DNA of 64,000 nt from Sympetrum striolatum (lineage: Eukaryota > Arthropoda > Insecta > Odonata > Libellulidae): the NCBI GenBank assembly GCA_947579665.1, contig OX388345.1, positions 64,223,454 through 64,287,453 on the forward strand. Direction: 5' to 3'. Below, piece after piece: positions 22,451 through 35,860 of this stretch (position 1 is its first letter; each line of letters starts with the position of its first letter). The translations under genes were made by a program, and so were the position numbers. A model generated the notes under the pieces. It was not told where the DNA came from. It was given only the letters and a program-made list of their open reading frames with translations, and made no database searches.

Positions 22451-25400
22451 TCCGCTCGCTCCAAAGCAGTGTTTTCCGAATTATTCTGACACTCAGACTC
22501 GTTAAATTCACTGTTGACGATCCAAATATGCAAAACTTTGCTGAGAATTTTCAGAAATCATGCACTCTCGGAGAAACTTATGAATAATATAACCCACTAT
22601 ACAGGCCAACCAGATACTGTCAAAGAAATTCAGGAAAATAGATCTTAGAACTTTTCGCATTAAAAACTCAACTTTTCCGCGAACGCTAAAAGAAAGTGAC
22701 TGAATAGTAAAATAGACGGTAATGTTCAATTTGAGTGATAGGCATTTGTAGAGGTAATGTACGCATGTAAACTCAAATATAGCATTGTCACTAGTTACTG
22801 TTGTGAGAAGAAACAACCTAATTCAGCTGGATATAAAACCAAAAATAAAGAATTTCTAAGAACAAAAACTTTACCAACTTAGTAAATGCAATTCAGAGAT
22901 TTTTTACTACTATTTATGCCCAGTCATGTTGTACTATAAACAAAGATTGTCCAAAAAAATCCTGGCATTCAGTGCCTCCTTGACCCCTATTGTTTATCTT
23001 GCCTTTATATTAACAAAGCACGCAAAGAAAAGTTAGGTAACTTATTAAGCACCTAGGAACTCATTGAAATAATATGAAGATTGAAGAGTTTATTCACCAT
23101 TCATTCGTAAAGCATAGGGATGATTCTATCAAAACAAATTTATTCATTTCTTCACATGATTTATTGCAACTTTGAAAAAAATTAGCTTAATTTTACAAAG
23201 TACCTCAATAAGTACGCTGTTAAGAGGTTCTGAGGCACTTTGAGTTGCTTACATTGCTGAGTTCAGTGTCGAGTTACTTAAGCATCTACACAACCACGGA
23301 AATCGATGTTAAAAACAAAATACACTTGACAATTCCACAACCTCAACTGCAGAAATATTCCTTGATTAACTATTTTTATTAATTTGATTTCAATCTCATA
23401 TTTCATAGTTTAAAAATGATTTTTATTGCTTTATATTCATCAAATACTTTCTTCGTACTATATAATAGCATAACTAAGAAATTTTTGTGACAGCACTACA
23501 ATAATCGTACTAATGAATAAAATATTACATTCCAATTTAGTATTATGATTTGAACGGAAATATTTCCAATCTTACCAGCTTTATGGAAAAAAACTACTTA
23601 CTACTACTACTACAAAATATCGCAAAAGTTTGATTAGGGGAATTTCCGCGATCCATGAATTCCAGCTCCGCAGCTCTGTCGCCATTTTTATTAATTAACC
23701 TGAAAATCAAGATACATCACTATGGATGGAAGGAAATATAATTAATCCAGCGACTAGCACACTACCACTCCCAAATTAGTAGTAGGGGTTCCGAATACTC
23801 AGGAAACATGGAAGTATACTTCATTCTTACTGAAAAGAAATGAAACATTTTTGGTGTGATGTAAATTACTTTTAACCGTACCCTTTTAAATAAGTATGAT
23901 TACTCGTTAACGTAATTTACTGATAAATTAAATTATAAAATGAAACTGATGTGATCGTTAAAACATCACAATTCTATTGTGGTGGAATGTGAATTGACAT
24001 GTCAAATACGCAAATACGTAAGTAGAAATCCTCAAGCTTCCTTTAGGATTTACATAATCAAGGAAGGAAAGAAGTTTAGATAAATCTGAATAACTAAGAT
24101 AAACAAATATCATTGAATTATAATTTACTTTGATATAAAATGGGATAACTTCTTGTGATTCTCCCCAATATGAGGATTCCACTTGAATTCCACCCTAGCA
24201 GCACATTATTTCCACAGAAATATTTATATCATGAAACAATGAAAATAGAGCAAGAAATAAAAGTTATTCGAAGTTAGATAAAGAGCTCTGAAAGATCTTA
24301 GGTTATACAGCGGCTAATCTACACAACATGAAGATAGGAATATGCTTTCATCTACTAATTTCAATTTATTAGCTATATAACAATGAAGACTTTTAATTTC
24401 GTCAAAAACATTTGGTGTTCATACGTATCGTACTAAATATTTTCTAAATGAAAACCGAGGGGTATTTGTGGCTGTTTTGAGGTGGAACGTAAATCAATTT
24501 CACGGCGTTAATATCTTCAACCGTGACATGCCTTAAACGGTTCATTTCACGCGCTGCTTAACGGAAATGAGCATGCATGAAAACCATCCTTCCAATTTCC
24601 GGATTGATAAAAATTTAATTTTCGGATTAGAGGATGCTCCCGGGTGTAATATTCCATTATTTCGGAGGCGAAAATTGAATTGAAAAATTTTCCGATGCAC
24701 TGAGACTTTACACCACTGAGCCTTTGCACCTACCACGGTGCTTTCGGGGTGAAATTCTGGAACCAGCGATTTCATACAAATCATTCCAAAAATAATTTAA
24801 CATCTATTGGCTGATGTAAACATCTGAGATTAGAGAATATATTAACGCTTAAATTATTATGAATATTCCTATAAATTCCAAATAACATAGGCCCAGGATT
24901 ATATTGTATAGTTTAAATGGATTTAATGAAATATACACTTTTAATATGATAAACCGTATTTATAACGATAATTTAACCATCTCTGGTATCTAAAATGATG
25001 ATTAATATAATTACCAGATTGAGTGAGTCTCAAATCTTAAAATTATGATACACTCCATTCCACAAAATAAAAGTAATGCTTAATACTAAGGTTAGTTGAT
25101 AAGTATATTTGACTAGGCATCATAATGATGATCCTTAATCTGGTACTTACAAATATTTAAGTTGATCGTTACTTGAATACTAATTGAGGTTGAACTACCA
25201 ATTATAATACAAGAGTTAAAGTAAAGATTTCGGTTAAATACCATGCTAACAATACATCATAATACCTGACCATAAAGTATTACTATTACTCCTAGATAGG
25301 GTGATTGGAAATGTTTCGTTCCCTTCTACAGAATGGAGGAAAAATAGTCTTGATTACTTATCCTGTCCTTTGAAAAGCTGTTATTAAATTGAAGCTACTT

Positions 25401-28171
25401 AGGAATGATTGTTCTGTATGATGGCATTAAATCCCGTCTATATCTTGGTGAAGGAATATTTTACATTCGTATTTTGTTATAGGATGGATAAAACTGTATG
25501 TTTTATTTGCCTATGTACCTGTCTTTAAAATGGCTGGGATCATTTGAGAGCTTCTGTGGTATGAGTGATGCTAAACAATAGTTTATTTTGTTCTCTCCTT
25601 ATTTAAGGATATAAATGTGTTATGCATATGGATTTTCTGGGACAACTACCTATAAATTTTCCACATACAGCATTCTGGCTCAGTAAGGAAAGCAAAAATA
25701 AACTACCTCATCCATCGTTTTGCCTAGTATGCCTCATTTCCTATCCAGAACTTTGGTAGGAAATAGTATAGGGGTTGAGGATCTTTCTAGCCTCCGATCT
25801 GATCAAAATTTCTGTGTGGTTATCTAACTAACTGAATCTATCTAGAGTATTCTGTAAAAGATATGAAACTCGTCCGAATTTATGTGGGTTCATTCATCGA
25901 TAGGATAGATATCTAGAAGTCAATCAACGGAAACCCTATTGATTTTAGGTCGGTGAAGTAAACCAAGGCTCTTTCAAAGTAATACAGGTAGAGTGTCCAC
26001 TTAATAGCTGCAAGCTAGGAAAATCTAATTCATTCCGTCAAGGCAAGCTGAATCATTCATATACTGCGCTGACGTTTTAGCCATGGTGATAAAGGCGATA
26101 CTTGTTTCATGAAGACCGGTATAATAAGAGGTCAGAGGCAAACTAGGCACCAGCATCAACCGAACAATGTTAAAATGAGGTGAAATTTGGGTAAACATAG
26201 GGTAAATAAATTATGGTCAAAACTGCCCTAAATTTTCTGGCAAACATTCCTTTGCAAGTCCGATCTTTCAGTCGTTCAGAGGATATTACAATGGATTGAT
26301 AATTTATTATCTTCACCTTTGATCTTCATTTGGCTTAGCGATGAATAATTAAGTTAGAATATAAGAAAAGCCTGTTATAAAATTATCATAATTATGACCA
26401 GTTACTTTCCCTCTGGTTATGAAGGATTAAGCCATAGTTAGGAGCTGTAGAAATCGAGTCATCGCGAGTGTTATTTTCACAAAACATAAACTTTGTGTTG
26501 TTATTTTAACTCTAAATAGTCATAATGGATAACAGTGTTCGATAACTTTTGATCCAAGTTATTTTAATATAAATCATATTCTTGGAAAAATCAACATTAA
26601 AGCTGATAAATTCTGATAAAATAATTGAAATAATAAATTATTCATGGGGGGTTTCTTAAGATGTTGCAAGCAAAAATCTGTAGAGAATTTCAGTATTGCC
26701 AACAGCAACTTTGTAAAATATCTTCGTTAAGGAATGTTTTGGGACTCTTCTTATAAATGGAATAAACTCATAAGGTACTTTTAGTCAAATAGCTAATATA
26801 TATAATGAACATCTAATACCTAGAATTGAATTCCTTAAGCACACTATCCCTACACGGCACGCGATACTTTATTACTTCTAACTTCTATCATTCCTCCTAA
26901 TTGGTTCATACGTTTTTACCTCCGAATTAAAAACATTGAAATACAGCAGCTCGAAAAAATGTTTACATATCTTCTTTTTCTTTTATAAACTGAAGGAGCG
27001 TTCTGTAAAATAAATGCTCTATTTTGATAGGCGGAATCGTCGATGGAACCACGTAAGCATTTCAATGTTTGACCAGAGATCCGAGGAAGCATGCATCCAA
27101 TTAAATTCATCAGGATGTCGTTTACATTAAAATCTTCGCCGGATAGATTTCTCATGGGAAATCCGTTTCTGTTAAGGCCGCTTAGGCTCTATCTCTTCGC
27201 TATCCGAAGCTTTGTCCAACCGTGACGAGTTTCAATGACGTAGTGACTATGCGTTGCGCAGATATCGCAATTTCTCTCCGAACGTTTACTTCGTCACTTT
27301 GCCTATTCCCCTCCTCTTCCTCTCCATCTTTCCCTTTTCCTTCCCTCCAACGATTTCCACTCCGAAACTTTATTTCTCTCGAGATTCGGAGTCTCTTGGT
27401 GACACATATTTTTCCGGGGTAATGAAGAGAAAAAGAACTTTTCGTTTTCTCTCTTTCAAAGATGTTTCCTCTTTGAAAGTTCTATGATAACAAGTAATTT
27501 GTAACTATGAACAATTTGAATAAATGTGGATATAAAATAGGCAGTCATTGAGATACATGCTAGTTAATGCTGGACCCTCTTTTGACGTAGTCGTAAGAGG
27601 AAGGATATGGAATAAACTGCTAGTACAAATAGGAATCCAAATCTGGATGAAAATATTTTTACCTTATCATGAGTGGAATATTAAAGGACAAATAACGTAT
27701 TCCAGCACATCTGTAAGGTAAGCAAACCGAAGGCAGGTAAGAACCACGACCATTCCACCATTATTAGACAAAAGCAAAAGGGAAATTGTGAGGCTTACTA
27801 GCCAAGGTGAGGAGTGTGGTATTCTACCTTTACTTGCCTCATTGAGCTGGAGTAAACTAGACTATTATGCATCACATTATCATTAAAAGAAACACTTTTC
27901 ATACAATTCAATAACGAGTGACCAAGAAAGTTGATATTATTCAGCGTAATCTAAACCTCAATAAATTTTATACTATCTTAATCACATCACAAGATAGACT
28001 AAATGAAAGGTGCATTTTTGATTATTCGATCCAAAAGACAAGTAACAAGAATCCCATTCACCAAGATTTTGTAGCAGAAATTGATAGTATAATATCGCAA
28101 ATGTTTGGCAAATTTCAAAGATAGATATACTCGTAAATGGATAAAATAATGAGGTAAAGCTACACATAAAA
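22451..28171. other. Long AT-rich stretch without a gene
   Basis: No gene or whole element was recognised over this stretch. Small items: an ACT microsatellite (ACTTACTACTACTACTAC, 23596-23613); a patch with more G+C at about 24460-24790 (CACGGCGTTAAT, CGGAGGCGAAAA); and a pyrimidine-rich patch at about 27240-27430. Frames inside these patches (24542-24784, 26916-27155, 27222-27487) are unrecognised. Confidence 0.4.
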
Positions 28172-28385
28172 TCCAAATTTGAACAAGGAGTGAAAAATTG
28201 TGACATGACTGGGACTTGAACCCAGGTCTCCCACTTTCCGGGCAGGTGTTCTGCCCGGAAGACCAGCCCGGAAAGACCTGCCCGGAATTTGGGAGACCTG
28301 GGTTCGAGTCCCAGTCATGTCACAATTTTTCACTCCTTGTTCAACTTTGGGTTTAAAGCGCACGCTTCCTCGTGCTAAGTAAATT
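28172..28385 (+). mobile_element. Fold-back tRNA-derived SINE, copy 1
   Basis: Arms 28172-28247 and 28277-28351 are reverse complements over about 75 bases with only about four differences. Both contain a perfect tRNA B box: GGTTCGAGTCC at 28301-28311 on plus, and GGTTCAAGTCC on minus at 28222-28212. Both continue into CATGTCACAATTTTTCACTCC. A second small hairpin TTCCGGGCAG-GTGTT-CTGCCCGGAA sits at 28237-28261. The tail GCGCACGCTTCCTCGTGC (28358-28375) follows only the right arm. The same B box, tail and inverted layout recur at 57620-57770, and the tail recurs at 61445. The low divergence between arms suggests either a recent insertion or arm-to-arm conversion. Confidence 0.75.
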
Positions 28386-28850
28386 TCATCGTTTAGTTCC
28401 TACGCATAAAATGTTTAAGTCGGAGACATATCCTGCATTTCATTTTATTCCCAAAGGAAAAATGGAAAATAATCAGGTAAAGTTGTAAGAAAGCTAACAT
28501 TTTTATAAGGTTCGATACTTCCGGAATCGATCTCTTACTTATGATTGAATGGCCGCAGTTGAGAACTATAAAAAAGTGCTTGTAACCACGAACCAAGAGA
28601 CAGTTTTTGAGATACTTTTAATGAAGCAAAGGTTCAATCTCAAATTATTTTTGTCTTCTAAAGTAAAATTCATACTACACAGGATGAATGATGCATTGAG
28701 CATTTCTCGAAACACATTTTTGGGTAGGAGAGGCCTTGAAAACTCGAAAACCATAAGTAACATATATCCTTCAATATCGCTCCTTGCAATCCTGATTTAT
28801 ACATGACGGCACACGAACAAGTAATTACAAAAACCATAAAATAACAAATC
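28386..28850. other. AT-rich stretch, nothing recognised
   Basis: Overlapping 65- to 85-codon frames on both strands have no recognisable domain. No repeat or RNA gene was seen. Confidence 0.35.
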
Positions 28851-29660
28851 GCAAAACATCCGCAATTCCGTTTTTCCTATTCGACGCATCTCCTCCGAGC
28901 ACCAACAAGACGTAAAGATCTCTAATTCGTTCCCGGGGTAGCACACCCCATTAAACGCCGCCATAATCAAACATTTTTTCCTCCCTAAACATCCGGGGGG
29001 ACGCAAAAAAAGAATCGGAGATCCCGCCTAATTAACATGAAAAATTCAACCGCGGAGGAAAATCTTCGGGATTCTAGAGAAAGAAAGATAAATACGGGGA
29101 GAAAGAGAGAGACAGAACGGGAAAGAGAGAGAGAAAAGGAACGAAAAGAGAGATGGTTTCCGTCGATGGGGTAGCGGCGTGCTGGTTTCCTAGGGTTAGG
29201 CGTCTCTTGGGGTAACGGGAAGTTGCTATCGCAGAGATGGGAGAAGGGGTTCGCGAGGTTAAGTGAGGGTGGAAGAACGGACTTTAGGAAGGGAATTGGG
29301 GAGTGGAGCATTGCGAGGGGGGAGGCGTGGTGGGGGGGGATGCGACGACGTCCGATGATGATGATAGCCAGTTAATATTTAAAGAGTAGCAGCTCTCTAG
29401 TCTCGCGGATTATAAACCTTGGCGTTACGCGCCACTGGGCGAAAGAGTGGAAAGAAAATGGCAGCCAGTTGGAGAGGAAGAGGGACGTTGTAGGGAAGAG
29501 GGTTGATGGGAGGTGGTGAGAGGCAGGTGAAGGGAATGATTAAGGAAAACGAAGCGGCAAAATTGACGGCATCTCGAGATTTGATAAGCGGGTGATGGGT
29601 GTCGAAGGAGAGGGAGGATTCTTTCGGAGGATGGATTGACTGGAGGGTCAAAAACTCAGC
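28851..29660. other. GC-elevated, GAGA-rich island
   Basis: The plus strand is purine-rich, with GAGA runs at 29097-29150 (AGAAAGAGAGAGACAG, AAGAGAGAGAGAAAAGG) and G-rich words near 29310-29340 (GGGGGGAGGCGTGG, TGGGGGGGGA). The minus-strand frames 28985-29311 and 29397-29651 are low in complexity. GAGA runs bind GAGA-factor-type proteins in insects, so a regulatory segment is possible. Confidence 0.35.
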
Positions 29661-29672
29661 GTGATTATTGTT

Positions 29673-30400
29673 TCTACTTTTGAGATAGGATGGGACGATC
29701 GTAGCACGAATGATTTTGATATTATAATATATTTTGATGCGATTAAACGTATTTATTGATGCAGTCCTATATTTCGACGTATTAGAGGAAGTTGGAAGTA
29801 TGATTTACCAAAAACAATTTTTAACGATGACGTAGATGAAATCTAATTTCCGGTAAAATATCTCGTTTTTTCTACTCCCTGTGATTTTCTACTCCCAGTG
29901 ATAACGTGTATCTTGAATAAAGTCACTTTTGCTAAGGCTCTACTTAGCCAGTTCAAGTCCTACAAACGTACACCGCAATCTACATCTACTATTATCAATT
30001 TTACTTTTTGGGAGAGAATGGGACAATCGTAAGAGAAATTTTTGCAGTTCCTGATGCAATGAAACTTATTTACTTGTAAATCAATTAGATTTTGATGAAA
30101 TGAAGGAGGATAGACGCATGACTTGTCAAATTTTGTTCGAAATGAAATTTTATTTTGCATGAAGAAGCCTGCACCTAGAACGCAAAGTTAAACGAGATAT
30201 TAAAAATAGCGAAATGACTTTATGTTGCCTAAACGTATTTATCGATGGTGTAGTCACATCTGATTTACAATTAAAAAAATCTCGTTTATTCTACTCCTTG
30301 TTAACGGTGATTCCGCTCAACTTGAATAAAGTTACTTTTGTTATGGCTCTGCCTACCCAGCTCAAGTCCTGAAAACATACACCGCAATACTTCTTCTTTC
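29673..30400 (+). repeat. Diverged tandem duplication with internal extra copy
   Basis: Unit 1 (29673-29990) and unit 2 (29996-30400) share in order: GAT(A)GGATGGGACGATCGTA versus GAGAATGGGACAATCGTA; AAACGTATTTATTGATG versus AAACGTATTTATCGATG; ATCTCGTTTTTTCTACTCC versus ATCTCGTTTATTCTACTCC; CTTGAATAAAGTCACTTTTG versus CTTGAATAAAGTTACTTTTG; TTCAAGTCCTACAAACGTAC versus CTCAAGTCCTGAAAACATAC; and ACCGCAAT. Unit 2 is about 86 bases longer and appears to hold a further partial copy near 30040-30125. The content is non-coding and unrecognised. Confidence 0.7.
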
Positions 30401-31479
30401 TCTCTTCATTTTCAGGTTCATCTTACTCTCTTCCCACTAATAAATAAATAACATTTCTTTTTCACTCCCATTATCGGTTAGGCCGAAGTATCAAAGTGCC
30501 ACATAATACCGACTGTATTCGGCTAACACTCTTTCTATGAAAGCATATCTCCTTTCTTTCCAAAATTCTTAACCTGGTTAGAACTCATAATCATATCATT
30601 CAATATACAAAATTAAGTTTTACTATCAACTATTGAACAAATACAGATTATTTTCCAAAATCAGTAGTTATGATAATTATCATAACAAGATATAATTAGC
30701 ATCATTTACTGAAACTTCAGTTGTAAGATCTGCTTATCATTATACCAAACCATGGCGTGGGATGGATGATTACCGCCGACGATAACGGGCTTAACTTGAT
30801 CTATTAGCAATATTGATTGGTTCATTAGTATAATTTATTCTTCAAATCCACAATTATTTCCTCTGGAACTGAATTTTAACATAAAGAATGTATAAGGATA
30901 GCACAGTCAGAGTACCGCTAGTCGAAAAAATTCTTCCGCATGCCATAAGTTCGCCACTTCAGATAGAATCTGACCGCACAATCTCAATAATTCCTAAATT
31001 AGCCTTTTTATAGTAGTTAAATTTAAATTCAAATAAATTCTTTAAAAATGTGTCAAATTAAGGTTAATTTAATTATAATCTTCAGCATATGCGCCAGGGT
31101 TTACTACAAGACCATAACGCACTTACTTAAGTCAGCCAAATATTTTAAACATGAAACCAAACTCTTAGTGACAAGATTCTGAAATTACAGAAAATACACA
31201 TCTCTCTTAAAACAGATAACAACGCAAAAAAATGAAGCTTCTGGTCGTCAAGAGGCTTGCAATCAATCCTCTTATATTTTCGTCAAACACGAAATTCGCT
31301 TCTGTTTGAAATAGAATGTTCTCTAAGTAATTTTTTCTCTGTATTATCTAATTCTTTCTACAAGACGTAATATTCTTCAAAAACTTAATATCCTCACATT
31401 CAAGATTGAAAAATCAACGACATTCAGTACAGGAAATGCTGTTTATATGACGATCGCCGCAATAATTACACAAAAAATT
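30401..31479. other. AT-rich stretch with one short perfect palindrome
   Basis: GTTATGATAATTATCATAAC at 30667-30686 is a perfect 20-bp palindrome of AT-rich words. Nothing else was recognised on either strand. Confidence 0.4.
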
Positions 31480-31990
31480 CGAGGACATTGCTTCCTAGCG
31501 AAGAAAAACGGGAGAGCATCTGCAAGAGGATAACGAATAACCTCGAAGTAATTTGGCAGAGCGCTAATTTAAAAACATCATCTTTCTCCGGATCTCCCCA
31601 GCGACGGAATGCGGCAAAACAGCAAACAGAAGAACAACTTGGAGGCGGGGAAAATAAAGGAGGAAGATAAATTATATTTAGTCCCCGACGCAAGTTGATA
31701 CGACATTACGGCTCGTAATTTGTGCCGCGGGGGAATCGCGAGGGGAAGGGTTGAGAGGCGGCCAATGGGAAGGGAATAAAGGACCGGCGGTGATGAACCG
31801 AGAGGGATAGAAGTATGATTACAGCGGTCGACTCTGAGGGGGGAGATTTTGAGAAGAAGATGGAAGGAGAATAATGGGAAGGTATTAAGCCGGCGAGTGA
31901 CGAGGAAAAGGGCCCAAGTTTGGGGATAGAGGTGCTCGCCAAAGGACACCACAAGGAGGGTGTGAGTTTTCATTAACGAGACTTGGAGAT
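31480..31990. other. GC-elevated, purine-rich island
   Basis: CpG and GGAGG/GAAGG words are frequent on the plus strand from 31490 to 31980. A 131-codon minus-strand frame (31578-31973) and shorter overlapping frames are leucine-, serine- and proline-rich because of the CT-rich complement. No domain is visible, so no gene is called. Confidence 0.35.
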
Positions 31991-32666
31991 TTACAATGTA
32001 ACTAGCGCGTTTTCCTCGTCTCCCCCGAACGTGATTATTAAGATTGAAACTCGTTGAGTAGTCCGATGTACTACGTGTGCGAGGAAATTTCGAAAATAAG
32101 TGTTCGAGACGAGTTTACGTTGTTAATTAAGAAGGATACTCTTTTGACAAAAAGAGAAAGAAATTGATTGCTTTCCAAATTGCGATGTTACAAAATTTCC
32201 ATAAAAACATGTCAGCAAAAGACTGTCCTGATGAACTATCATTTTTGTAGAAAGACATGCCGATAGCCAAAATCCAATCTCATCACTCACATAATTAACA
32301 TCTCTTCATTACGAATAGCACTAGTGATTATTCTGCCACGAGCGGTACCTTTCCACATTTCAATGAAAAGATCACCAAATCAATGAATTGATCGGATATT
32401 TATTATTTCCACAAACCTTATTAAACACAAACAGAATTGAGTTTAAAAACTTTTGATATTACTTTTAGGTAAAAACTTCATCTGTAGCTGTTATGCAAAA
32501 TAAGGACATTCTTTACAAAGAAAAGCATTTACTAAAATACTGAATTTACAAATAATTTAAAAATAAAAGAGTATTAGTATTCTGGGATATATACTCTAGT
32601 TAAGTTATAGTATTTTAATTCTCTATGATTTCAAAAACAAGATTAACAAGAAAAATCAGAATATAG
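31991..32666. other. AT-rich stretch, nothing recognised
   Basis: No frame, repeat or RNA-gene signal of note. Confidence 0.35.
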
Positions 32667-32770
32667 CCTTGGTGGCGGAATGATAAGAGTTTTTAGCAAC
32701 TAAGTGCCAGACTAGTTCTGGCTAGCCGGACTTTTGCAGACAAGGGCATAATGTTTTTGGTTCATCATCT
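32667..32770 (+). repeat. Possible tRNA-Leu-derived SINE or pseudogene
   Basis: GGTGGCGGAATGATAAGAG resembles the A-box region of a long-arm tRNA (Leu or Ser type). GTGCCAGACTAGTTCTGGCT then resembles an anticodon stem-loop of the Leu type, separated by about 13 extra bases. A degenerate B-box-like GGTTCATCATC follows near 32759. Acceptor-stem pairing is absent. The copy is decayed, and a chance resemblance cannot be excluded. Confidence 0.3.
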
Positions 32771-35339
32771 GTATTACTTTTGGGAACAATCTATTAAAAC
32801 AGGTGTCTTAGGGGAAACCTTCCTCTATTCTTCAAATATACTTCGATAGGAAATATGAATGGAAAATAAAAATGTAGACTTAAATTTTAGCCAATACGGT
32901 ATCAACGAAATAAAGAGAGAATCGTTAAGATAGAGTTGACTTGATTCCATCTTACATCCCTATATATGTATGGAAAATTTCGCCTTGCATATTTCTAATT
33001 CAAACATCAAAGATGCCACGTATTACTGTAGACCATTACTCATTTCACCAAATAAACCAAGCAAATCTAACTCCATTATGATCCACATTCCATATTTTTT
33101 CTTACAACAAGAATTTCAAGATAATACTACTTCAAGCACCGTGCATTAACAGTACACATCCTACCCAATTTATATCATATAACCAATTTTATCTGAGATA
33201 TATAAAAAACGGGTTAAAAGGTCCGAACAGGCAAATTCCTTTCATTAGGATCCAAGAAAATATTTGAATACTTTACCCGAGACTCATCACGTTTCTCAAG
33301 CTATGCCCTTGAAAAAGATGTATGAATATAAAATGAAAATCTAAAAAAATCTCCAAATCTCCACTGATAGAGAGACAATCATTTGAAAGACTCCCTTGCA
33401 ATAATGAGTGTAAATCGTCATATGTCTAGAAAATGTGTAAGAGCTTCACAATTTTGGCTGAGAAATTGAAATTTCGCAGATATAATGTCGATGAGGGATT
33501 TCCGCTCGTTAAAGTCTCCAACGCTTTCAGATACATTTTAAAATAAAATTTTAAATAAATGGAGTTGAAGACAGTAATTAAATTTAAAACTCATAATTCT
33601 TATTGCATTGTCTCTAAAATATGTTTCAACTACATCATATAATAGTTTACTATCTCACAATAGTTTATTAAAGACTAAGAAAAATCATCTCCTCAATCAT
33701 TTGTTTACGAGAGAGCAAATATGCATTAAATGACAAACAATACGATAGAGAAGGTCTACTTTCTGTCTAACAAACAATATTCAGCAATACATTTTTAAAT
33801 TGCTATACTTATGAACGTAATTATGAGTCTGTATATAGTCACAGGTATGACACAGGAATCCAATATGAAACGATGACTTAGCACGTACAAGTTTACAAAT
33901 CTGATACTAAAGAATCAACATAATTTAAGAATTGATATAAACGTTAAATTAAAGCAGAAAAATATACAGAACTGATGAAAAGGAAAATTAAAAAAAATGC
34001 CATAATTTTTCATCATGACTAAATTAAAGAGTTAAATGTTTCTCATCCAAAAACAAAACGTGTGTACTTTGAGAAATATTGGGTAACAGTCGGAGAAAAA
34101 GCTTTTCACGGCTATTAAAATAATTAAATAGTGATTTCAAAATTCAACCAGATATAAGCCTGGGTCAGTTCAACGAACTCCCGGAGACTATCTATATCTA
34201 AAACCAGCAGTATTACAAAAACCGTATTTCCATATTACCCCGACGATAATATCTTAGCTTTTGAAATTAGTATCGGGTTCTTCTAAAATTTTTTTTCCTC
34301 TGAAAAACTTTAAAATGACTTAGCTAACAACTAAGGTAACACTTGCCGATGGCTTGAGCTGTAGTTATATCTTTAGTTAGTTTCTAGTTACATCTCTGTT
34401 TTTACCTCACTATCGGTAAGTAAACTTCATAACAGAACTATTTCCTTTGCATACAGGAGGATGGCGGCAATGTTGATTGCGTGTAAATAATAGAGATAAG
34501 CAGAAGAAAATAACAAGAAACTGTGCCGTGATTTGTTGCCAATTGTAAGAACATAAAATTCTATTTCGAGAATTAGAAGAGAAATAAGCTTTTATATACT
34601 CTATTTCATCTTACTTTAAATTAAAACATCATGAATGATAAATATGAAAAGACAAGCCGATTTTACTGATCAGCCATAATAATTTATCGGAATACTCGCA
34701 GTTTAAACGAAGCAATTCTTTTTCTAATACTACAGAAGTTGAACCATGGACTCGGAATCAAAATCCTAATAGATCATACCATTAGAATCATATGAAATTA
34801 TGAACGTTAATTGAGAGTTTGAGTTTATGAGTAACACTTTTGGGCTTCGAGATAGACAAGTGTGGAGAATGTAAGCCTTCACGGGTCATGTGTTTGATTA
34901 CCAAAGGTGGTCCATGTTAGTAAAATAACCTCATCCATGGAAAATATATTTAAGATACTATAACTAATATAATTATTTTTCAACAAAAATAAAACTTTTG
35001 AATCAGTTACCTAAAGTTACAAGTTTCTAAAATATTTACTACTGAATGAATAAATTACAAAATTATACGTAGACGATAAAGAGACAGCGCAGAGATGTAT
35101 GCATAGCGAGAAATTCTTTCGGAAATAATAATTAGAGTAAATATTCACCAAGTACAGCAAAGCAAAAGGTATACGGACCTATATCTCACTAACATCACTC
35201 AAGTAGGATTATATAGCCGAAATGATAGATATATCCCATGCAGGTTGTCGGATTGACGTTAAAATATACATCTTAGAATCGTCTTCTTTCAAAGTCATTC
35301 TTGGCAATTTGATGAAGTAATTTGCGAGATAAATTCCTT
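32771..35339. other. AT-rich stretch, nothing recognised
   Basis: No frame above about 60 codons appears on either strand over more than 2.5 kb. No inverted or direct repeat stood out on reading. Confidence 0.4.
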
Positions 35340-35860
35340 TGTATGAGACGTTCATTGTAAACCACCCGAGTTTTCGGCTTTTAGTCGCCTTTGGATTTTT
35401 CCAACGTAATATATTGGAATATTGTTGTTCGGTGAATGCTTAATCTGCGTGAATGCATTTCCCCTTGTGGCCAATAGCGTAGCAGAGTCCCGGAGAATAT
35501 TCATCCGGCCAGCGGTTGGTTTGCCAATGCATCATTTATCATCCAAAGCCACGGCTCCATTGTCCTTAAAATCCTTGTTCCTGTGTGCTGGAAAAATGTT
35601 GTCTACATCCACAGCAGAGCTTGTACGTTGTAAAGCTTAAAGCTTTTATCATTGCTTTATATTTTGCCCGCGATGAATTTACCAATTTAAAGGAGGTCGT
35701 TTTAGTTTCATTCACAACGACCGCTGAACGATGAAGGAATTAAAATCGAATTAATCGCGAGAGGTTACAAATAAGCGCATATGAGTACATCAGAATAAGC
35801 ATCGTTTGCCGCAAGGATAATTGTGGCTCACGAAAGCAGGTGTCTTTCATAGGCTCGAAT
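35340..35860. other. Moderately GC-rich patch in AT-rich DNA
   Basis: The segment 35365-35860 is richer in mixed-sequence words (CCCGAGTTTTCGGC, CCGGCCAGCGGTTGG, TTAATCGCGAGAGG) than its flanks. Its unique, non-repetitive look would suit a conserved non-coding element. A 72-codon plus-strand frame (35422-35640) is unrecognised. Confidence 0.25.

Noticed and set aside
25048..25075. CATTCCACAAAATAAAAG as a solo arm of the 3341-3500 palindrome
   Set aside because: Only about 16 AT-rich bases match. This is too little to separate from chance.
31578..31973. 131-codon minus-strand frame
   Set aside because: It is the complement of a purine-rich tract and gives leucine-, serine- and proline-rich sequence without a recognisable motif.
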